Source of the DNA: Candidatus Aquirickettsiella gammari
Lineage (GTDB): Bacteria; Pseudomonadota; Gammaproteobacteria; Diplorickettsiales; Diplorickettsiaceae
NCBI GenBank assembly: GCA_002290645.2
Contig: NMOS02000009.1
Span: 1 to 64,000, forward strand
Direction of reading: 5' to 3'
DNA: 64,000 bases
The notes beneath the pieces were generated by a model. The model did not search any database and was not told where the DNA came from. It was given only the letters and a program-made list of their open reading frames with translations. A program made the position numbers and the translations under genes. Within the stretch, counting starts at the first letter, position 1. Every line of letters begins with the position of its first letter. Shown here piece by piece: positions 8,961-20,122 of the stretch.

Positions 8961-9596
8961 ATGTTTACTTTAATTGATATTCTAAACCAAAATCGCATTA
9001 TACCCATTATTGTAATCGATAAAGTAGAACATGCAATTCCTTTAGCTGAAACACTACTTAAATTCGGTTTTACAGTCTTAGAGATTACATTGCGTACTTC
9101 ATGCGCTTTAGCCGCTATTGAAAAAATAAGCGCCGCACTCCCAGAAATTACCGTCGGGGCAGGCACTATTGTTGATGAACAGCAATTAGCACAAGCAAGG
9201 TCAGCAGGGATTAAGTTTGCTGTCAGTCCTGGTTTAAGTGAGACCTTAGTTCTTGCCGCAAAAAAACTAAGTCTACCTTATTTACCTGGCATTGCCACAG
9301 CAAGTGAAGCCTTATTTGCCCATGAACTCAACATAAAACACGCCAAATTTTTTCCTGCTGAGAGTATGGGCGGTATCAAGACACTACGAGCTATTGCGGA
9401 AGTTCTACCACTGAACTTTTGCCCCACGGGTGGAATTAATGTCGATAATTTTTTGAGCTATCTTAACTTACCCTGTGTTCCTTGCATTGGTGGAACGTGG
9501 ATAGCACCGCGTAAGCTTATTTCAAAAGCTGCTTTTGATGAAATTGCGCTACGTGCAAAAGAAGCGCAGAAAATTATAAAAACTTCTTTCAATTAA
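8961..9596 (+). CDS. eda: KDPG aldolase (2-dehydro-3-deoxy-phosphogluconate aldolase)
   Basis: Cleaves KDPG to pyruvate and glyceraldehyde 3-phosphate, the last step of the Entner-Doudoroff route. The 211-residue class I aldolase shows the catalytic Glu in LEITLRT, the PGIATASEA phosphate-binding segment, and the Schiff-base Lys in AKFFPAES. An AGGA ribosome-binding site lies six bases before the ATG. It diverges from kdgK and is the only plus-strand gene of the island, so kinase and aldolase may share control through the 100-bp spacer. Confidence 0.96.
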   Translation: MFTLIDILNQNRIIPIIVIDKVEHAIPLAETLLKFGFTVLEITLRTSCALAAIEKISAALPEITVGAGTIVDEQQLAQARSAGIKFAVSPGLSETLVLAAKKLSLPYLPGIATASEALFAHELNIKHAKFFPAESMGGIKTLRAIAEVLPLNFCPTGGINVDNFLSYLNLPCVPCIGGTWIAPRKLISKAAFDEIALRAKEAQKIIKTSFN

Positions 9597-9936
9597 GGTC
9601 CTCAGCCCCTTTAAGTGGTTGATGGCTATTAAATGGTAAATATTCTTACTATAAATATTTACCCCTAATCTTTTCATAAAAACACCTTCTAAGAGCATGA
9701 AAAAAATTAAAATAGCAACAAATTTTATCTAAATTGTAAATTTTATACACAAAAATTAGCAAAAATTATAAATTTTTCATTAAAGTTTGCGTTTTTGAAA
9801 ATTACACCCTATTAAGTAAATCTTTAAAACAACAACTATACATAAATTGGTAATATCGAGATATACGCTTGGTTTTAGATTTGACGCTAAATTCGGTACA
9901 ATGTGTAACTCTAAACCAAATAAGGAGAAAAGCTAT
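9597..9936. other. 340-bp AT-rich intergenic region upstream of the CADD-like gene
   Basis: Very A/T-rich, with many oligo-A and oligo-T tracts and no coding potential that I can see. A TACAAT at 9897-9902 could be a -10 element for the downstream gene, but no convincing -35 partner is present. No terminator hairpin is evident after eda. Confidence 0.5.
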
Positions 9937-10668
9937 ATGACTATGCAAACAATAGACAATACACTTAATGGTATTTTGCAGAGTAATTATATGCAACAAT
10001 TCGATAGACAACTTAATGAAAACCATCTACTCAAACATCCTTTTTATCAAGCCTGGTCTACAGGAAAACTATCAGTAGATAGTCTACGTACTTATGCTTG
10101 TCAATATTATCATCATGTTGAAGCTTTTCCTCGTTATATCAGCGCTACTCACAGCAACTGCCAGCTCTCCCAAGCACGGAAAGTACTGCTAGAAAATTTA
10201 AACGATGAAGAGGGAATGAATGGTCTAGATAGCCATCCTGCTTTATGGCTACAGTTTACTAAGGGCCTAGGCTTATCTGAAGCAACCGTTACTAGTAGTG
10301 CTATTTTTCCGGAAACTAAACAATTTATTAATGAGTTTCTCTCTCTGTCACGTACATCCTATGCAGAGGGTTTAGGCGCCTTATACGCGTACGAACGTCA
10401 GATCCCTCAAACAGCGGCTAGTAAAATCATGGGACTAAAACAATTTTACGATATTGAAGATGAAGCTACTCTGAAATTTTTTTTAGTTCATCTTGAGGCT
10501 GATGTAGAACATGCCGAAGCAACTAAGACCTTAATAAAAGATTTACCGATGGAAGACAAAATAAAAGCAGAAAAAGCAGCCAAAAACATAGCTAAATCAA
10601 TATGGAACATGTTAAGCGGTATACAAACACGAACAATGGATAATGTGTGTGAAGCGTCCTTTGTTTAA
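9937..10668 (+). CDS. CADD-like heme-oxygenase-fold protein, putative para-aminobenzoate synthase
   Basis: 243-residue all-helical protein of the TenA/PqqC-like superfamily, closest to Chlamydia CADD (CT610), which makes para-aminobenzoate from one of its own tyrosines with a diiron centre. All CADD landmarks as I recall them are kept: the sacrificial-type Tyr at Y37 (KHPFYQAW), metal ligands E91, H100, E153, H185, D189 and H192 (HLEADVEH), and the Lys at K163. The ATG at 9937 has AGGAG nine bases upstream; the open frame extends to 9847 without family similarity. Function is inferred from CADD: a folate-pathway shortcut, possibly also interacting with host proteins. Single gene between eda and convergent murA. 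Confidence 0.85.
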   Translation: MTMQTIDNTLNGILQSNYMQQFDRQLNENHLLKHPFYQAWSTGKLSVDSLRTYACQYYHHVEAFPRYISATHSNCQLSQARKVLLENLNDEEGMNGLDSHPALWLQFTKGLGLSEATVTSSAIFPETKQFINEFLSLSRTSYAEGLGALYAYERQIPQTAASKIMGLKQFYDIEDEATLKFFLVHLEADVEHAEATKTLIKDLPMEDKIKAEKAAKNIAKSIWNMLSGIQTRTMDNVCEASFV

Positions 10669-10686
10669 TAATTTACTAAAAAATTA

Positions 10687-12018
<1,332 letters not shown>

Positions 12019-12030
12019 TTATCTCTCTAC

Positions 12031-12339
12031 CTATATTTTTATCGGTAATATTTTTTCTAAATCTGATACTTGGATGATGGCTAGCATTTGACTAGGTAGG
12101 CACACAAAGCAAATTTTTTGATCGCGTCGATTTAACATTCGCGTCCAAGAAATTAATAAAGCAACGCCGCTACTATCACTTTGAGTTACATGCTCTAAAT
12201 TAAAAGTGAGCAACGAGCCTTTACTAAGCTTTAAGATATCCTGACTTTGCTGCCATAAAGCGGGAACTGTATCAACACTCAAAATCCCTGATAAAACATA
12301 GTTATGGTTTTTTTTACACTCAAAAGATGGCTTAATCAT
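12031..12339 (-). CDS. mlaB: STAS-domain protein MlaB of the phospholipid ABC transporter
   Basis: Small cytosolic STAS-domain subunit of 102 residues that stabilises the MlaF ATPase in the Mla system, which keeps outer-membrane lipid asymmetry. The sequence is divergent, but it shows the STAS pattern: a beta-strand FNLEHVTQSDSSGVALLISW with the conserved Asp-Ser-Ser-Gly turn. Its position between mlaC and murA is standard and supports the name. Confidence 0.85.
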   Translation of the reverse strand: MIKPSFECKKNHNYVLSGILSVDTVPALWQQSQDILKLSKGSLLTFNLEHVTQSDSSGVALLISWTRMLNRRDQKICFVCLPSQMLAIIQVSDLEKILPIKI

Positions 12340-12341
12340 TT

Positions 12342-12947
12342 TTAGGCATTCTGCGCATTATGTTGAGCCAATTTATTAACCAGGCCGTCAATACCGCTTT
12401 GTTGTAATTCTTGAGCAAACTGAGAACGAAAGCTTGCCATCATACTAACGCCATCAACGCTAAAATCATAAAGCATCCATTGACCTTCTTCTAACATTAA
12501 ATGATAACTAACATTAATCGATGGGCCGGTATCACGAACAATAACACTATTCACTTGTACACGACGTAATTGATTATTAATATTCCCGCGCAGTGGCAAA
12601 AAATTTACCTTCTCATCGGTATATTGCGCCAATGCGCTAGAATAAGTATGGATAAGCAAAGTAACAAATTGCCGAGAAAATGCTTGTCTTTGCATAGGCG
12701 TTGCTCCTAACCAAGCCTCACGGCCTAATGCCTTACTCGACATACTTATTAAATCGACGTGGGGTAGTAAAATTTGATTAACTATTCCATAAACAATTTG
12801 TGGTTTTGTTTTTAGTGTTGCTTGATTTTGTTGCAAAGCCGCAATTAATTGCCTAGATGTATTTTGTAGCAACTCTACAGGTGAAGGAGCAGCCAACGTC
12901 ACTGTAAAAATTAATAATCCCATGAAGGCAATGATTACTTTTTTCAC
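12342..12947 (-). CDS. mlaC: Periplasmic phospholipid-binding protein MlaC
   Basis: Soluble periplasmic lipid shuttle between the inner-membrane MlaFEDB complex and the outer-membrane MlaA partner. The 201-residue precursor has a clear Sec signal (MKKVIIAFMGLLIFTVTLAAPSP, cleavage after TLA or LAA) and the family's helical/NTF2-like body ending in the VDGVSMMASFRSQF motif. The start overlaps the mlaD stop by 4 bp (ATGA-type coupling). mlaA is not in the window. Confidence 0.93.
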   Translation of the reverse strand: MKKVIIAFMGLLIFTVTLAAPSPVELLQNTSRQLIAALQQNQATLKTKPQIVYGIVNQILLPHVDLISMSSKALGREAWLGATPMQRQAFSRQFVTLLIHTYSSALAQYTDEKVNFLPLRGNINNQLRRVQVNSVIVRDTGPSINVSYHLMLEEGQWMLYDFSVDGVSMMASFRSQFAQELQQSGIDGLVNKLAQHNAQNA

Positions 12948-13414
12948 TTCTTTCCCCCTGAGCTCTTTAAACTAAATATTAATTGACCGATAAGATCTTC
13001 TAAAATTAACGCAGGATGGGTATCTTGGACAATACCCCCATTTTTTAAGACTGTATGCGCAAACCCTGGGGTAAGATTAATATAATTAGCCCCTAATAGG
13101 CCCTGAGTTAAAATGCTCGCTGACGTATCTATCGGCAATTGTTGATATTTTGGATCAATCTTCAGGGTCACTATGGCTTTAAATTGAACATTATCAAGCT
13201 TTATTGCACTTACTTCGCCAATGTGAACGCCCGCTAAAGAAACAGGTGAACGTACTTTTAATCCGCCCACATTATCAAAAGCCGCTGTTAGATTATATCC
13301 ATCATCACCAATAGCGCTACTCAACCCACTTACTTTAAAAGCCAAGGTCAATAAAGCGAGTATCCCAAACAACATAAATAAGCCAACCCAAATCTCTATT
13401 ATTCTTTCACTCAC
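12944..13414 (-). CDS. mlaD: MCE-domain lipid-binding subunit MlaD
   Basis: Inner-membrane anchored MCE protein that forms the hexameric lipid channel on MlaE. The 156 residues begin with one membrane helix (residues about 8-28) followed by the MCE domain, with VRSPVSLAGVHIGEV and ILTQGLLGANYINL, the hydrophobic pore-loop region. Length is normal for the family. Immediately abuts mlaE and overlaps mlaC. Confidence 0.95.
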   Translation of the reverse strand: MSERIIEIWVGLFMLFGILALLTLAFKVSGLSSAIGDDGYNLTAAFDNVGGLKVRSPVSLAGVHIGEVSAIKLDNVQFKAIVTLKIDPKYQQLPIDTSASILTQGLLGANYINLTPGFAHTVLKNGGIVQDTHPALILEDLIGQLIFSLKSSGGKK

Positions 13415-14200
13415 TTACCAACCTCCCATCATCACTGCGGTTAATATAAAATCCAAGCCTAGTACAGCCAAGGAAGAATAAACAACAGTTCGTGTTGTAG
13501 CTAATCCAATCCCCTGGGCTGTAGGAACCGTATCATATCCTTGAAATACGGCAATCCAGGTAACGACGCCACCAAATACTATACTTTTTATAATTCCATT
13601 CACAACATCATTAAAATTAACGGTAGCTTGCATAGCGCTCCAAAAAGTTCCACCATCAACACCTAGCCAAACTACTCCTACTAAATAACCACCCCAAATC
13701 GCAACCGCACTAAAAATAACCATTAAAAGCGGCATCGCTATAAATCCACCCCAAAATCGTGGTGCAATTACGCGCCAAAGAGGATCAACACCCATCATTT
13801 CCATACTGGCAAGTTGCTCCGTTGATTTCATTAAGCCAATCTCAGCAGTAAGCGCTGAGCCAGCCCGACCTGCAAATAATAATGCTGTCACGACAGGGCC
13901 TAATTCACGTACCACACTCAAAGCAACCAATTGGCCTAGTTGCTGGCTCGCGCCAAATCCGTTTAAAGTATTATAGCCTTGTAACCCTACCACCATCCCA
14001 ATAAATAATCCTGACAAGGCAATTATGACTAAAGACAGTACACCAATAAAATATAACTGCTCAATTAGCAAAGGAAAGCTTCTCTTAAATTGCGGCTTAC
14101 GAATTAACAGCTGTATCAAAAATAACCCGGAACGACCGAGACTCATTAACAGCTCTAGACCGACTTGACCCAATAATCTTAGTTTATCAAGTATTAACAT
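13415..14200 (-). CDS. mlaE: Permease subunit MlaE
   Basis: Inner-membrane permease of the Mla lipid transporter, 261 residues with five or six membrane segments and the conserved segments [37 protein letters not shown] and [12 protein letters not shown]. The frame is open up to 14356, but that would overlap mlaF by more than 150 bp. The ATG at 14200, four bases after the mlaF stop, gives the family-like start [12 protein letters not shown]. The ribosome-binding site is weak, consistent with coupled translation. Confidence 0.94.
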   Translation of the reverse strand: MLILDKLRLLGQVGLELLMSLGRSGLFLIQLLIRKPQFKRSFPLLIEQLYFIGVLSLVIIALSGLFIGMVVGLQGYNTLNGFGASQQLGQLVALSVVRELGPVVTALLFAGRAGSALTAEIGLMKSTEQLASMEMMGVDPLWRVIAPRFWGGFIAMPLLMVIFSAVAIWGGYLVGVVWLGVDGGTFWSAMQATVNFNDVVNGIIKSIVFGGVVTWIAVFQGYDTVPTAQGIGLATTRTVVYSSLAVLGLDFILTAVMMGGW

Positions 14201-14204
14201 AGTA

Positions 14205-14996
14205 TTAAGAAAGTAAATCTTGGGTATAATCAATAGCCGGGTAGTGAAAAGGAACGACTCCATCAGGTAAACCACGCAAAAATTGTTGAACCTCTGGATT
14301 TTTGTCCTCACGTAGCTTTTCAGGGGCTCCTTGGCCGATAATTTTTCCGCTGGCAATCACATAAATATAATCTGCGATACTAAGCGCTTCTTTCACATCG
14401 TGCGAAACTAAAATCGTTGTGATACCTAATGCTTTATTAAGATCCGAAACCAATTTAACGATCACTCCCCGCGCAATAGGATCTAAGCCGGTAAAAGGCT
14501 CGTCATACATAATAAGCTCTGGATCTAGGGCAATCGCTCTCGCCAAAGCAACACGGCGTGCCATACCACCTGAAAGCTGATTCGGCATCAGATTTTTAGC
14601 TCCACGCAAACCAACAGATTGTAATTTCATCAGCACAATATCACGAATCATAAAATCAGCTAGCTCTGTATGCTCCCTTAAGGGGAAAGCAACATTCTCA
14701 AAAACATTTATGTTGGTAAATAATGCGCCGCTTTGAAACAAAACTCCCATTTTACGACGTATTTCGTACAAGCGAGTTCGTGGTAATCGGTTGATTAATT
14801 GACCATCCACATAGATACTTCCTCGCTTTGGTTTCAACTGCCCACCAATTAAGCGTAATAGAGTTGTCTTTCCACAACCACTAGGCCCCATAATAGCTGT
14901 TATTTTACCTCGTGAAATATTAAGTTCGATATCAGAAAAAATCGTACGCCCACTACGATTAAAATATAAACCCTGAATATTAACGAGATTACTCAA
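14205..14996 (-). CDS. mlaF: ATP-binding subunit MlaF
   Basis: ABC ATPase powering the Mla system, 263 residues. Walker A is GPSGCGKTT, the signature is [14 protein letters not shown] and Walker B is [13 protein letters not shown], followed by the H-loop LVSHD. The start codon is TTG at 14996, with AAGGAG nine bases upstream; no in-frame ATG exists before the conserved core. The upstream gene stops 1 bp before it, so translation is coupled to the DsbA-like lipoprotein. Confidence 0.95.
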   Translation of the reverse strand: MSNLVNIQGLYFNRSGRTIFSDIELNISRGKITAIMGPSGCGKTTLLRLIGGQLKPKRGSIYVDGQLINRLPRTRLYEIRRKMGVLFQSGALFTNINVFENVAFPLREHTELADFMIRDIVLMKLQSVGLRGAKNLMPNQLSGGMARRVALARAIALDPELIMYDEPFTGLDPIARGVIVKLVSDLNKALGITTILVSHDVKEALSIADYIYVIASGKIIGQGAPEKLREDKNPEVQQFLRGLPDGVVPFHYPAIDYTQDLLS

Positions 14997-14997
14997 G

Positions 14998-15678
14998 CTA
15001 TTCGTCTCCTTTTCTCACTTTTTCTATCAGATAATCGGCAACCTGTAAAAAACGAATCGGATCTCCGCCTACCATATTAGGATCTACCTTAAATCGATTA
15101 TCTATAACTAATGTAGGTGCAGCAAGAATTTTATCTTTCTGCATCAATGTATCACTTCTTAATAGCTGCGCATCAATACCTGGGGAAAAACCAGCTATAC
15201 TTTCAAATTCATGCTGTTTCACGCCCTGCTTTATAAAAAACTCTTCTTGTAGCTTAGGATTTGATAAATCCTGCCCTTCAACGTGTATAGCTTTAAATAT
15301 AGCTGGTGTGAGCTCTTTTTCGACGCCTAACATTTGAGCAATATAATAAGCGCGCGCTAAACTGCGCCAATTAGCTTGAAATATAATAGGAATACGCTCA
15401 AACTTTACATAAGCTGGCTTTTGTGCAAGCCATTTATCCAAAGTTGGTTCAAAGTGATAACATGCGGGGCAAGCATAGTTAAAAAACTCAACCACCTGCA
15501 CTTCCACTTTGGGGGTCACTTTAGGAATAATCTCAGCAGTAAAAATAACTTCATAATCTCTCCCCGCCTTAAAGTCAGTAGGTGAAGAGGCTTTGGCATT
15601 ATGACTAATTTTTCCACAAGCCGTTAAACTAACTAATAAAACTAAAAATAGTAGGCTGCGCAATCCCAATCTAAACAT
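14998..15678 (-). CDS. DsbA-like thiol:disulfide lipoprotein
   Basis: 226-residue precursor with a lipoprotein signal: a hydrophobic helix followed by the lipobox LTAC with Cys21. The mature part is a DsbA/thioredoxin fold with active site C70-P-A-C73 in FFNYACPACYHFEP and the cis-proline segment AAPTLVI. DsbA normally has CPHC, so the His to Ala change could alter redox potential. The open frame runs to 15795, but the ATG at 15678 has AGAGGG six bases upstream. It precedes mlaF by 1 bp, which ties it to the envelope operon. Oxidase or isomerase role is not decided by the sequence. Confidence 0.88.
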   Translation of the reverse strand: MFRLGLRSLLFLVLLVSLTACGKISHNAKASSPTDFKAGRDYEVIFTAEIIPKVTPKVEVQVVEFFNYACPACYHFEPTLDKWLAQKPAYVKFERIPIIFQANWRSLARAYYIAQMLGVEKELTPAIFKAIHVEGQDLSNPKLQEEFFIKQGVKQHEFESIAGFSPGIDAQLLRSDTLMQKDKILAAPTLVIDNRFKVDPNMVGGDPIRFLQVADYLIEKVRKGDE

Positions 15679-16493
15679 AGAGCCCTCTTTAATAAAATAC
15701 TTAGCAAATAGACCTTTTTGAAAATCGTCATTTTTTTTTATTTCAATTAAATGGCCCTCGCAGGCATAATCCTGGCACATTTTCTTCTTTAACAAGCGTT
15801 CATCTGGAAATCAAACAAAAACCATCGATTCTTCAATAGACCTAATAGAAAGTGGTCAAGCATAACACAGCTTATCAAAAAACGTTAAGCGAGAAAAACA
15901 CCGCTGTCTGCTAACAATAGTGAATAAGGGGAGCCTAATACCACTCTCTATAAGTTAAGTTTTTACCTTGAAAAGATTTATCAAATAAGTCCCTATCATA
16001 CTGACTATCTCTCCTAGGTGAGCATGATAGAGAAATTACCGGCCATTTCTAACCCGCTTGTTCGCTATTTTAGTAATAATTCTACTAGCCATCAATTTTC
16101 TTATTAATTTTATTAATTGTTGGATGCATGTAAAAATCCTATATTTTTTTAATATTAATTTAGTTTTTCATTTTCCAAAAAAATATCTATTTATTTAACC
16201 CGCTAATTTTTTTGCAATCGAGAAATTTTGTTTTTTTAAGTTTACCAAGATGGTAAAAAATTTATTAAATTTTAGAGATTTTATAATTTTTTTTCTGGGT
16301 TTACACATTGAAATTGTTAACGACAAGGCATACTATAGTTTTAAAAGATAAGTAAATTTTGTCGTTTTTCTGAGTGTCGAAGTTTAATTTAAAAAACTTG
16401 ATATCTGAGACAAATATTTTCTTCATAGGGAAAAATAAGGATTTAAATATAAAAAATAGTTCTTATTTAACTGTTTTTTTAGGGAGCTACACT
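15679..16493. other. 0.8-kb AT-rich region without a recognisable gene
   Basis: No family-like reading frame is visible. Two imperfect structures occur: CTATCAT near 15994 faces ATGATAG near 16026 over about 25 nt, and a perfect 6-bp repeat TTTACC/GGTAAA (16241-16257) with a 5-nt loop, flanked by T's on the left and A's on the right. The right part (16100-16330) is extremely A/T-rich. It should hold the promoters for the divergent DsbA-like gene and the small orphan gene. Confidence 0.45.
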
Positions 16494-16694
16494 ATGTGGA
16501 ATATACCTGAACAAATACGCTACCAATTAATTGCACAATATCGAGATAACATTCTTATGGTAAATATTTTAGGCGAAGGATTGTATTTTATGAGGACAGC
16601 GCATCAAATTTTCACCACACCTAAGCTAATAAATGGCTTCTCACAAGAAGAAGCGGCACTTATAGGTTATATAGTTGGCGCAGAAAGCAAGTAA
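16494..16694 (+). CDS. Small hypothetical protein (66 aa)
   Basis: I recognise no family. The ATG at 16494 has a strong AGGGAG site seven bases upstream, which favours a 66-residue product starting MWNIPEQIRYQLIAQY. The frame is open to a GTG at 16374 without a ribosome-binding site. The product is soluble-looking, with a helical start, a VNILGEGLYFM strand and a C-terminal GFSQEEAALIGYIVGAE helix. It stands alone in a very AT-rich stretch before rpiA. Real translation is plausible but unproven. Confidence 0.5.
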   Translation: MWNIPEQIRYQLIAQYRDNILMVNILGEGLYFMRTAHQIFTTPKLINGFSQEEAALIGYIVGAESK

Positions 16695-16866
16695 AATTTC
16701 AATTTGGAAAAATTATGCTCTCTGGTTCATAGTACTTTAGAATATCTTTATTTTTTAAACCATTAAGAAAATATACCTAGCGGTTTAAAAAGTAGAAATT
16801 GCATGCCGTTTTACCTTATGTCAAAGTAGTACTTACAAAACGTCTCAGACTGAGGTAAATGTAGTG

Positions 16867-17532
16867 ATGACACAAAACCAGGAATTTTTGAAAGAAAAAG
16901 TTGCTCAAGCGGCTTTAGATTATATTAAGCCGGGCTATATCATTGGCCTAGGTAGTGGCAGTACAGTCAACTATCTTATTGCCGCTTTAGCGCCTGTTAA
17001 GCATAAAATCGAAGGTATCGTCGCCGCTTCTATCGAGACAGAAAAACGCTTAAAGCAACTTGGCATTCCCACTTTAAACCTAAATAGTGTAGGAGAATTA
17101 GCGCTTTATATAGATGGTGCCGATGAAGTCAATTCCCACTTACAACTCATAAAAGGTGCGGGAGGCGCCTTAACTCGGGAAAAAATTATAGCTGCTGCGA
17201 GTAAAAATTTTATCTGTATTATCGATCAAAGCAAGTATGTGGATATATTAGGACAAAAAAGCCTACCTATCGAAGTAATTCCAATGGCACGCAGTTATGT
17301 GGCTAGAGAATTGGTAAAATTAGGAGGATTTCCTATTTATCGGGAAAAATTTACCACTGACAATGGCAACATTATTTTAGATACCCAACACTGGGATTTT
17401 ACTGATCCTATTAAATTAGAGCGTTTACTCAACAATATCCCAGGTACGGTTTGTAATGGATTATTCGCACAACGTCCTGCCAATATATTATTAATTGCCA
17501 CAAACGATGGTGTTAAAACCCTAGAAAAATAA
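16867..17532 (+). CDS. rpiA: Ribose-5-phosphate isomerase A
   Basis: Interconverts ribose 5-phosphate and ribulose 5-phosphate in the pentose phosphate pathway. About 221 residues, the normal length. Visible motifs: the phosphate-binding [12 protein letters not shown], the active-site YIDGADEVN and the catalytic Glu/Lys segment [15 protein letters not shown] at 16864 and ATG at 16867 are both possible behind a TGAGG site; the ATG gives the family start MTQ. Monocistronic and convergent with ahcY, with only 8 bp between the two stops. Confidence 0.96.
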   Translation: MTQNQEFLKEKVAQAALDYIKPGYIIGLGSGSTVNYLIAALAPVKHKIEGIVAASIETEKRLKQLGIPTLNLNSVGELALYIDGADEVNSHLQLIKGAGGALTREKIIAAASKNFICIIDQSKYVDILGQKSLPIEVIPMARSYVARELVKLGGFPIYREKFTTDNGNIILDTQHWDFTDPIKLERLLNNIPGTVCNGLFAQRPANILLIATNDGVKTLEK

Positions 17533-17540
17533 ATTTCTAA

Positions 17541-18857
17541 TTAATAACGATAATAGTCCGATTTATAAGGTCCATTGGACTTCACGCCGATGTAGCTTGC
17601 TTGCTCAGGGGTTAATTTTGTTAACTTGGCGCCCACTTTCTCTAAATGTAGACGAGCTACTTGCTCATCCAATTCTTTGGGCAACATATAGACCTTACCT
17701 TTTTCATAACGGTCACTATGTTGCCATAATTCAATTTGTGCTAAGACTTGATTAGTAAATGAGTTAGACATAACAAAACTCGGATGTCCTGTCGCACAAC
17801 CTAAATTAACGAGACGGCCTTCTGCTAACAACAACAAACGTTTTTTATCTGGAAAATTTATTTGATCGACTTGGGGCTTAATATTTAACCAATTAAATTG
17901 ACGCAATCCAGCTACATCTATCTCTGAATCAAAATGGCCGATGTTACATACTATAGCGAGATCCTTCATCTGTTTCATATGCGATAAGGTGATAACCTCT
18001 TTATTCCCTGTCGCTGTTACAAATATATCCCCTTGGCTTGCTACATCATCCATTGTGACGACACGATAGCCTTCCATGGCGGCTTGTAATGCACAAATAG
18101 GATCGATCTCAGTAATCCATACCGTTGCGCCATAGGATCTTAAACTCTGAGCGCATCCTTTACCAACATCGCCATAACCACAAACAACCACGATTTTACC
18201 GGCAATCATAACATCCGTTGCACGCTTTAAAGCATCGATTAGAGACTCTCTGCAACCATATAAATTATCAAATTTAGACTTGGTTACCGAATCATTGACA
18301 TTAATTGCTGGAGTTAATAGTGTTTTTTCCTTTTGCATTTGATAAAGCCGATGCACGCCCGTTGTGGTTTCCTCTGAAACACCCTTGATAGCCTGTAACA
18401 ACTTAGGATATTTCTCATGTAGCAACAAGGTAAGATCACCACCATCATCTAATAATAAATTAGGTATCCAGCCATCAGGCCCCATTAAAGTCTGCTCAAT
18501 ACACCACCAAAATTCCTCTTCTGACTCGCCTTTCCAAGCAAAAACTGGGATATTTCGAGCGGCCATAGCGGCCGCGGCATGATCTTGAGTAGAAAAAATA
18601 TTACAAGAAGACCAACGAACCTCAGCGCCCAATTCAAGTAAAGTTTCAATTAACACAGCCGTTTGTATGGTCATATGTAGACAACCGGCGATACGTGCTC
18701 CCTTTAAAGGTTGTTCGTCTGCATATTTTTTACGCAATGCCATCAAACCAGGCATTTCTGTTTCGGCAATGGTAATTTCTCTTCGACCCCACTCAGACAA
18801 ACTTAAATCAGCTACCTTGTAGTCAACAACGGTAGTCTTTACTTTTTCTGTTATCAT
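17541..18857 (-). CDS. ahcY: S-adenosylhomocysteinase
   Basis: Hydrolyses S-adenosylhomocysteine to adenosine and homocysteine, an NAD-dependent cytosolic enzyme. 438 residues. The NAD-binding motif [16 protein letters not shown], the substrate segment [17 protein letters not shown] and the C-terminal KSDYYRY ending are typical. It follows metK by 47 bp on the same strand, so activated-methyl-cycle synthesis and recycling are co-transcribed. The presence of ahcY suggests the SahH route instead of Pfs/LuxS, at least in this window. Confidence 0.97.
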   Translation of the reverse strand: MITEKVKTTVVDYKVADLSLSEWGRREITIAETEMPGLMALRKKYADEQPLKGARIAGCLHMTIQTAVLIETLLELGAEVRWSSCNIFSTQDHAAAAMAARNIPVFAWKGESEEEFWWCIEQTLMGPDGWIPNLLLDDGGDLTLLLHEKYPKLLQAIKGVSEETTTGVHRLYQMQKEKTLLTPAINVNDSVTKSKFDNLYGCRESLIDALKRATDVMIAGKIVVVCGYGDVGKGCAQSLRSYGATVWITEIDPICALQAAMEGYRVVTMDDVASQGDIFVTATGNKEVITLSHMKQMKDLAIVCNIGHFDSEIDVAGLRQFNWLNIKPQVDQINFPDKKRLLLLAEGRLVNLGCATGHPSFVMSNSFTNQVLAQIELWQHSDRYEKGKVYMLPKELDEQVARLHLEKVGAKLTKLTPEQASYIGVKSNGPYKSDYYRY

Positions 18858-18904
18858 ATAAATACCTTTTCAATCGCTTTCATTAAATTATCTTCATCAG
18901 ATTA

Positions 18905-20092
18905 TTAAAACTCCGTGACCTGTTTCATCTCATGCGTCAATAGCGCAGCACGTAATAGCTCTAATTTATCTGTTTTTTCCCAAGGAAAGTTTTCTTTCTC
19001 GCGCCCAAAATGGCCATAGGCCGCTGTTGCCTTATAGATAGGGCGCAATAAATCCAGCATTTCAATTAAGCCTCGCGGCCTCAGATCAAAATGTTGCTGG
19101 ATTAACTCAATAATACGTTGATCCGCTAATTTCGCCGTACCGAAGGTATTAATGTTAATGGATGTCGGCTCTGCAACACCAATTGCATAAGAAATTTGTA
19201 TTTCACAACGATCGGCCAAGCCTGCTGCTACAATATTTTTGGCCACATAGCGTGCTGCGTAAGCCGCCGAACGATCTACCTTACTGGGATCCTTACCTGA
19301 AAAACAGCCCCCTCCATGACGCGCCATACCACCGTAAGTATCGACAATAATTTTACGCCCCGTCAAACCGGTATCTCCCAAGGGCCCGCCGATAACAAAA
19401 CGACCTGTTGGGTTTACATAGTACTTGGTGGTTTTCGTCAGCCACCCTGATGGAAAGACAGGTTTAATAATCTCTTCCATGACGGCTTCTTTAAGATCAT
19501 CATAGGCTATATCAGGGGCATGTTGAGTAGAGAGTACGACGGTTTCGACACCAATAGGTTTACCATTTTGGTATCGTAAACTTACTTGGCTTTTAGCATC
19601 CGGCCGTAACCAACTTAAACTATTATTTTTACGTAATTTGGCCTGCCGTTCCATCAAGCGATGCGCATAAGTAATAGCAGCCGGCATAAGCACATCCGTT
19701 TCATTACTGGCGTAACCAAACATCAAACCTTGATCGCCTGCGCCTTGCTCAAGCTTATCGAGCTTATCAACACCCTGCGCAATATCAGGTGATTGCTTAC
19801 CAATAGCTGACATAACAGCACAGGATTCCCAATCAAATCCCATCGATGAGCTGTTATAACCAATCTCTTTAACAGTCTCTCTGACAATTTGCTCTACATC
19901 AACCCAAGCTGTTGTTGTTATCTCGCCGGCAACTAATACCATTCCGGTTTTAACTAAGGTTTCACAGGCAACGCGGGCGTCCTTATCTTGCATCAAGATC
20001 GCGTCAAGGACTGCGTCAGAAATTTGATCCGCAATTTTGTCAGGATGTCCTTCCGACACTGATTCCGAAGTAAATATCGTGTAATTATCCAT
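18905..20092 (-). CDS. metK: S-adenosylmethionine synthetase
   Basis: Makes S-adenosylmethionine from methionine and ATP. 395 residues. Motifs: [18 protein letters not shown] at the N-terminus, the [12 protein letters not shown] signature and the phosphate-binding [16 protein letters not shown]. The ATG is preceded by a short leader with two alternative hairpins and a good sigma-70 promoter. First gene of metK-ahcY. Confidence 0.97.
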   Translation of the reverse strand: MDNYTIFTSESVSEGHPDKIADQISDAVLDAILMQDKDARVACETLVKTGMVLVAGEITTTAWVDVEQIVRETVKEIGYNSSSMGFDWESCAVMSAIGKQSPDIAQGVDKLDKLEQGAGDQGLMFGYASNETDVLMPAAITYAHRLMERQAKLRKNNSLSWLRPDAKSQVSLRYQNGKPIGVETVVLSTQHAPDIAYDDLKEAVMEEIIKPVFPSGWLTKTTKYYVNPTGRFVIGGPLGDTGLTGRKIIVDTYGGMARHGGGCFSGKDPSKVDRSAAYAARYVAKNIVAAGLADRCEIQISYAIGVAEPTSININTFGTAKLADQRIIELIQQHFDLRPRGLIEMLDLLRPIYKATAAYGHFGREKENFPWEKTDKLELLRAALLTHEMKQVTEF

Positions 20093-20122
20093 TTTTTATT
20101 CTCAATCTTAAAAATAAAAATA

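Noticed and set aside
14201-14356. Extended N-terminus of MlaE overlapping mlaF
   Set aside because: It would overlap mlaF by over 150 bp and gives an N-terminus unlike the family; the ATG just after the mlaF stop fits.
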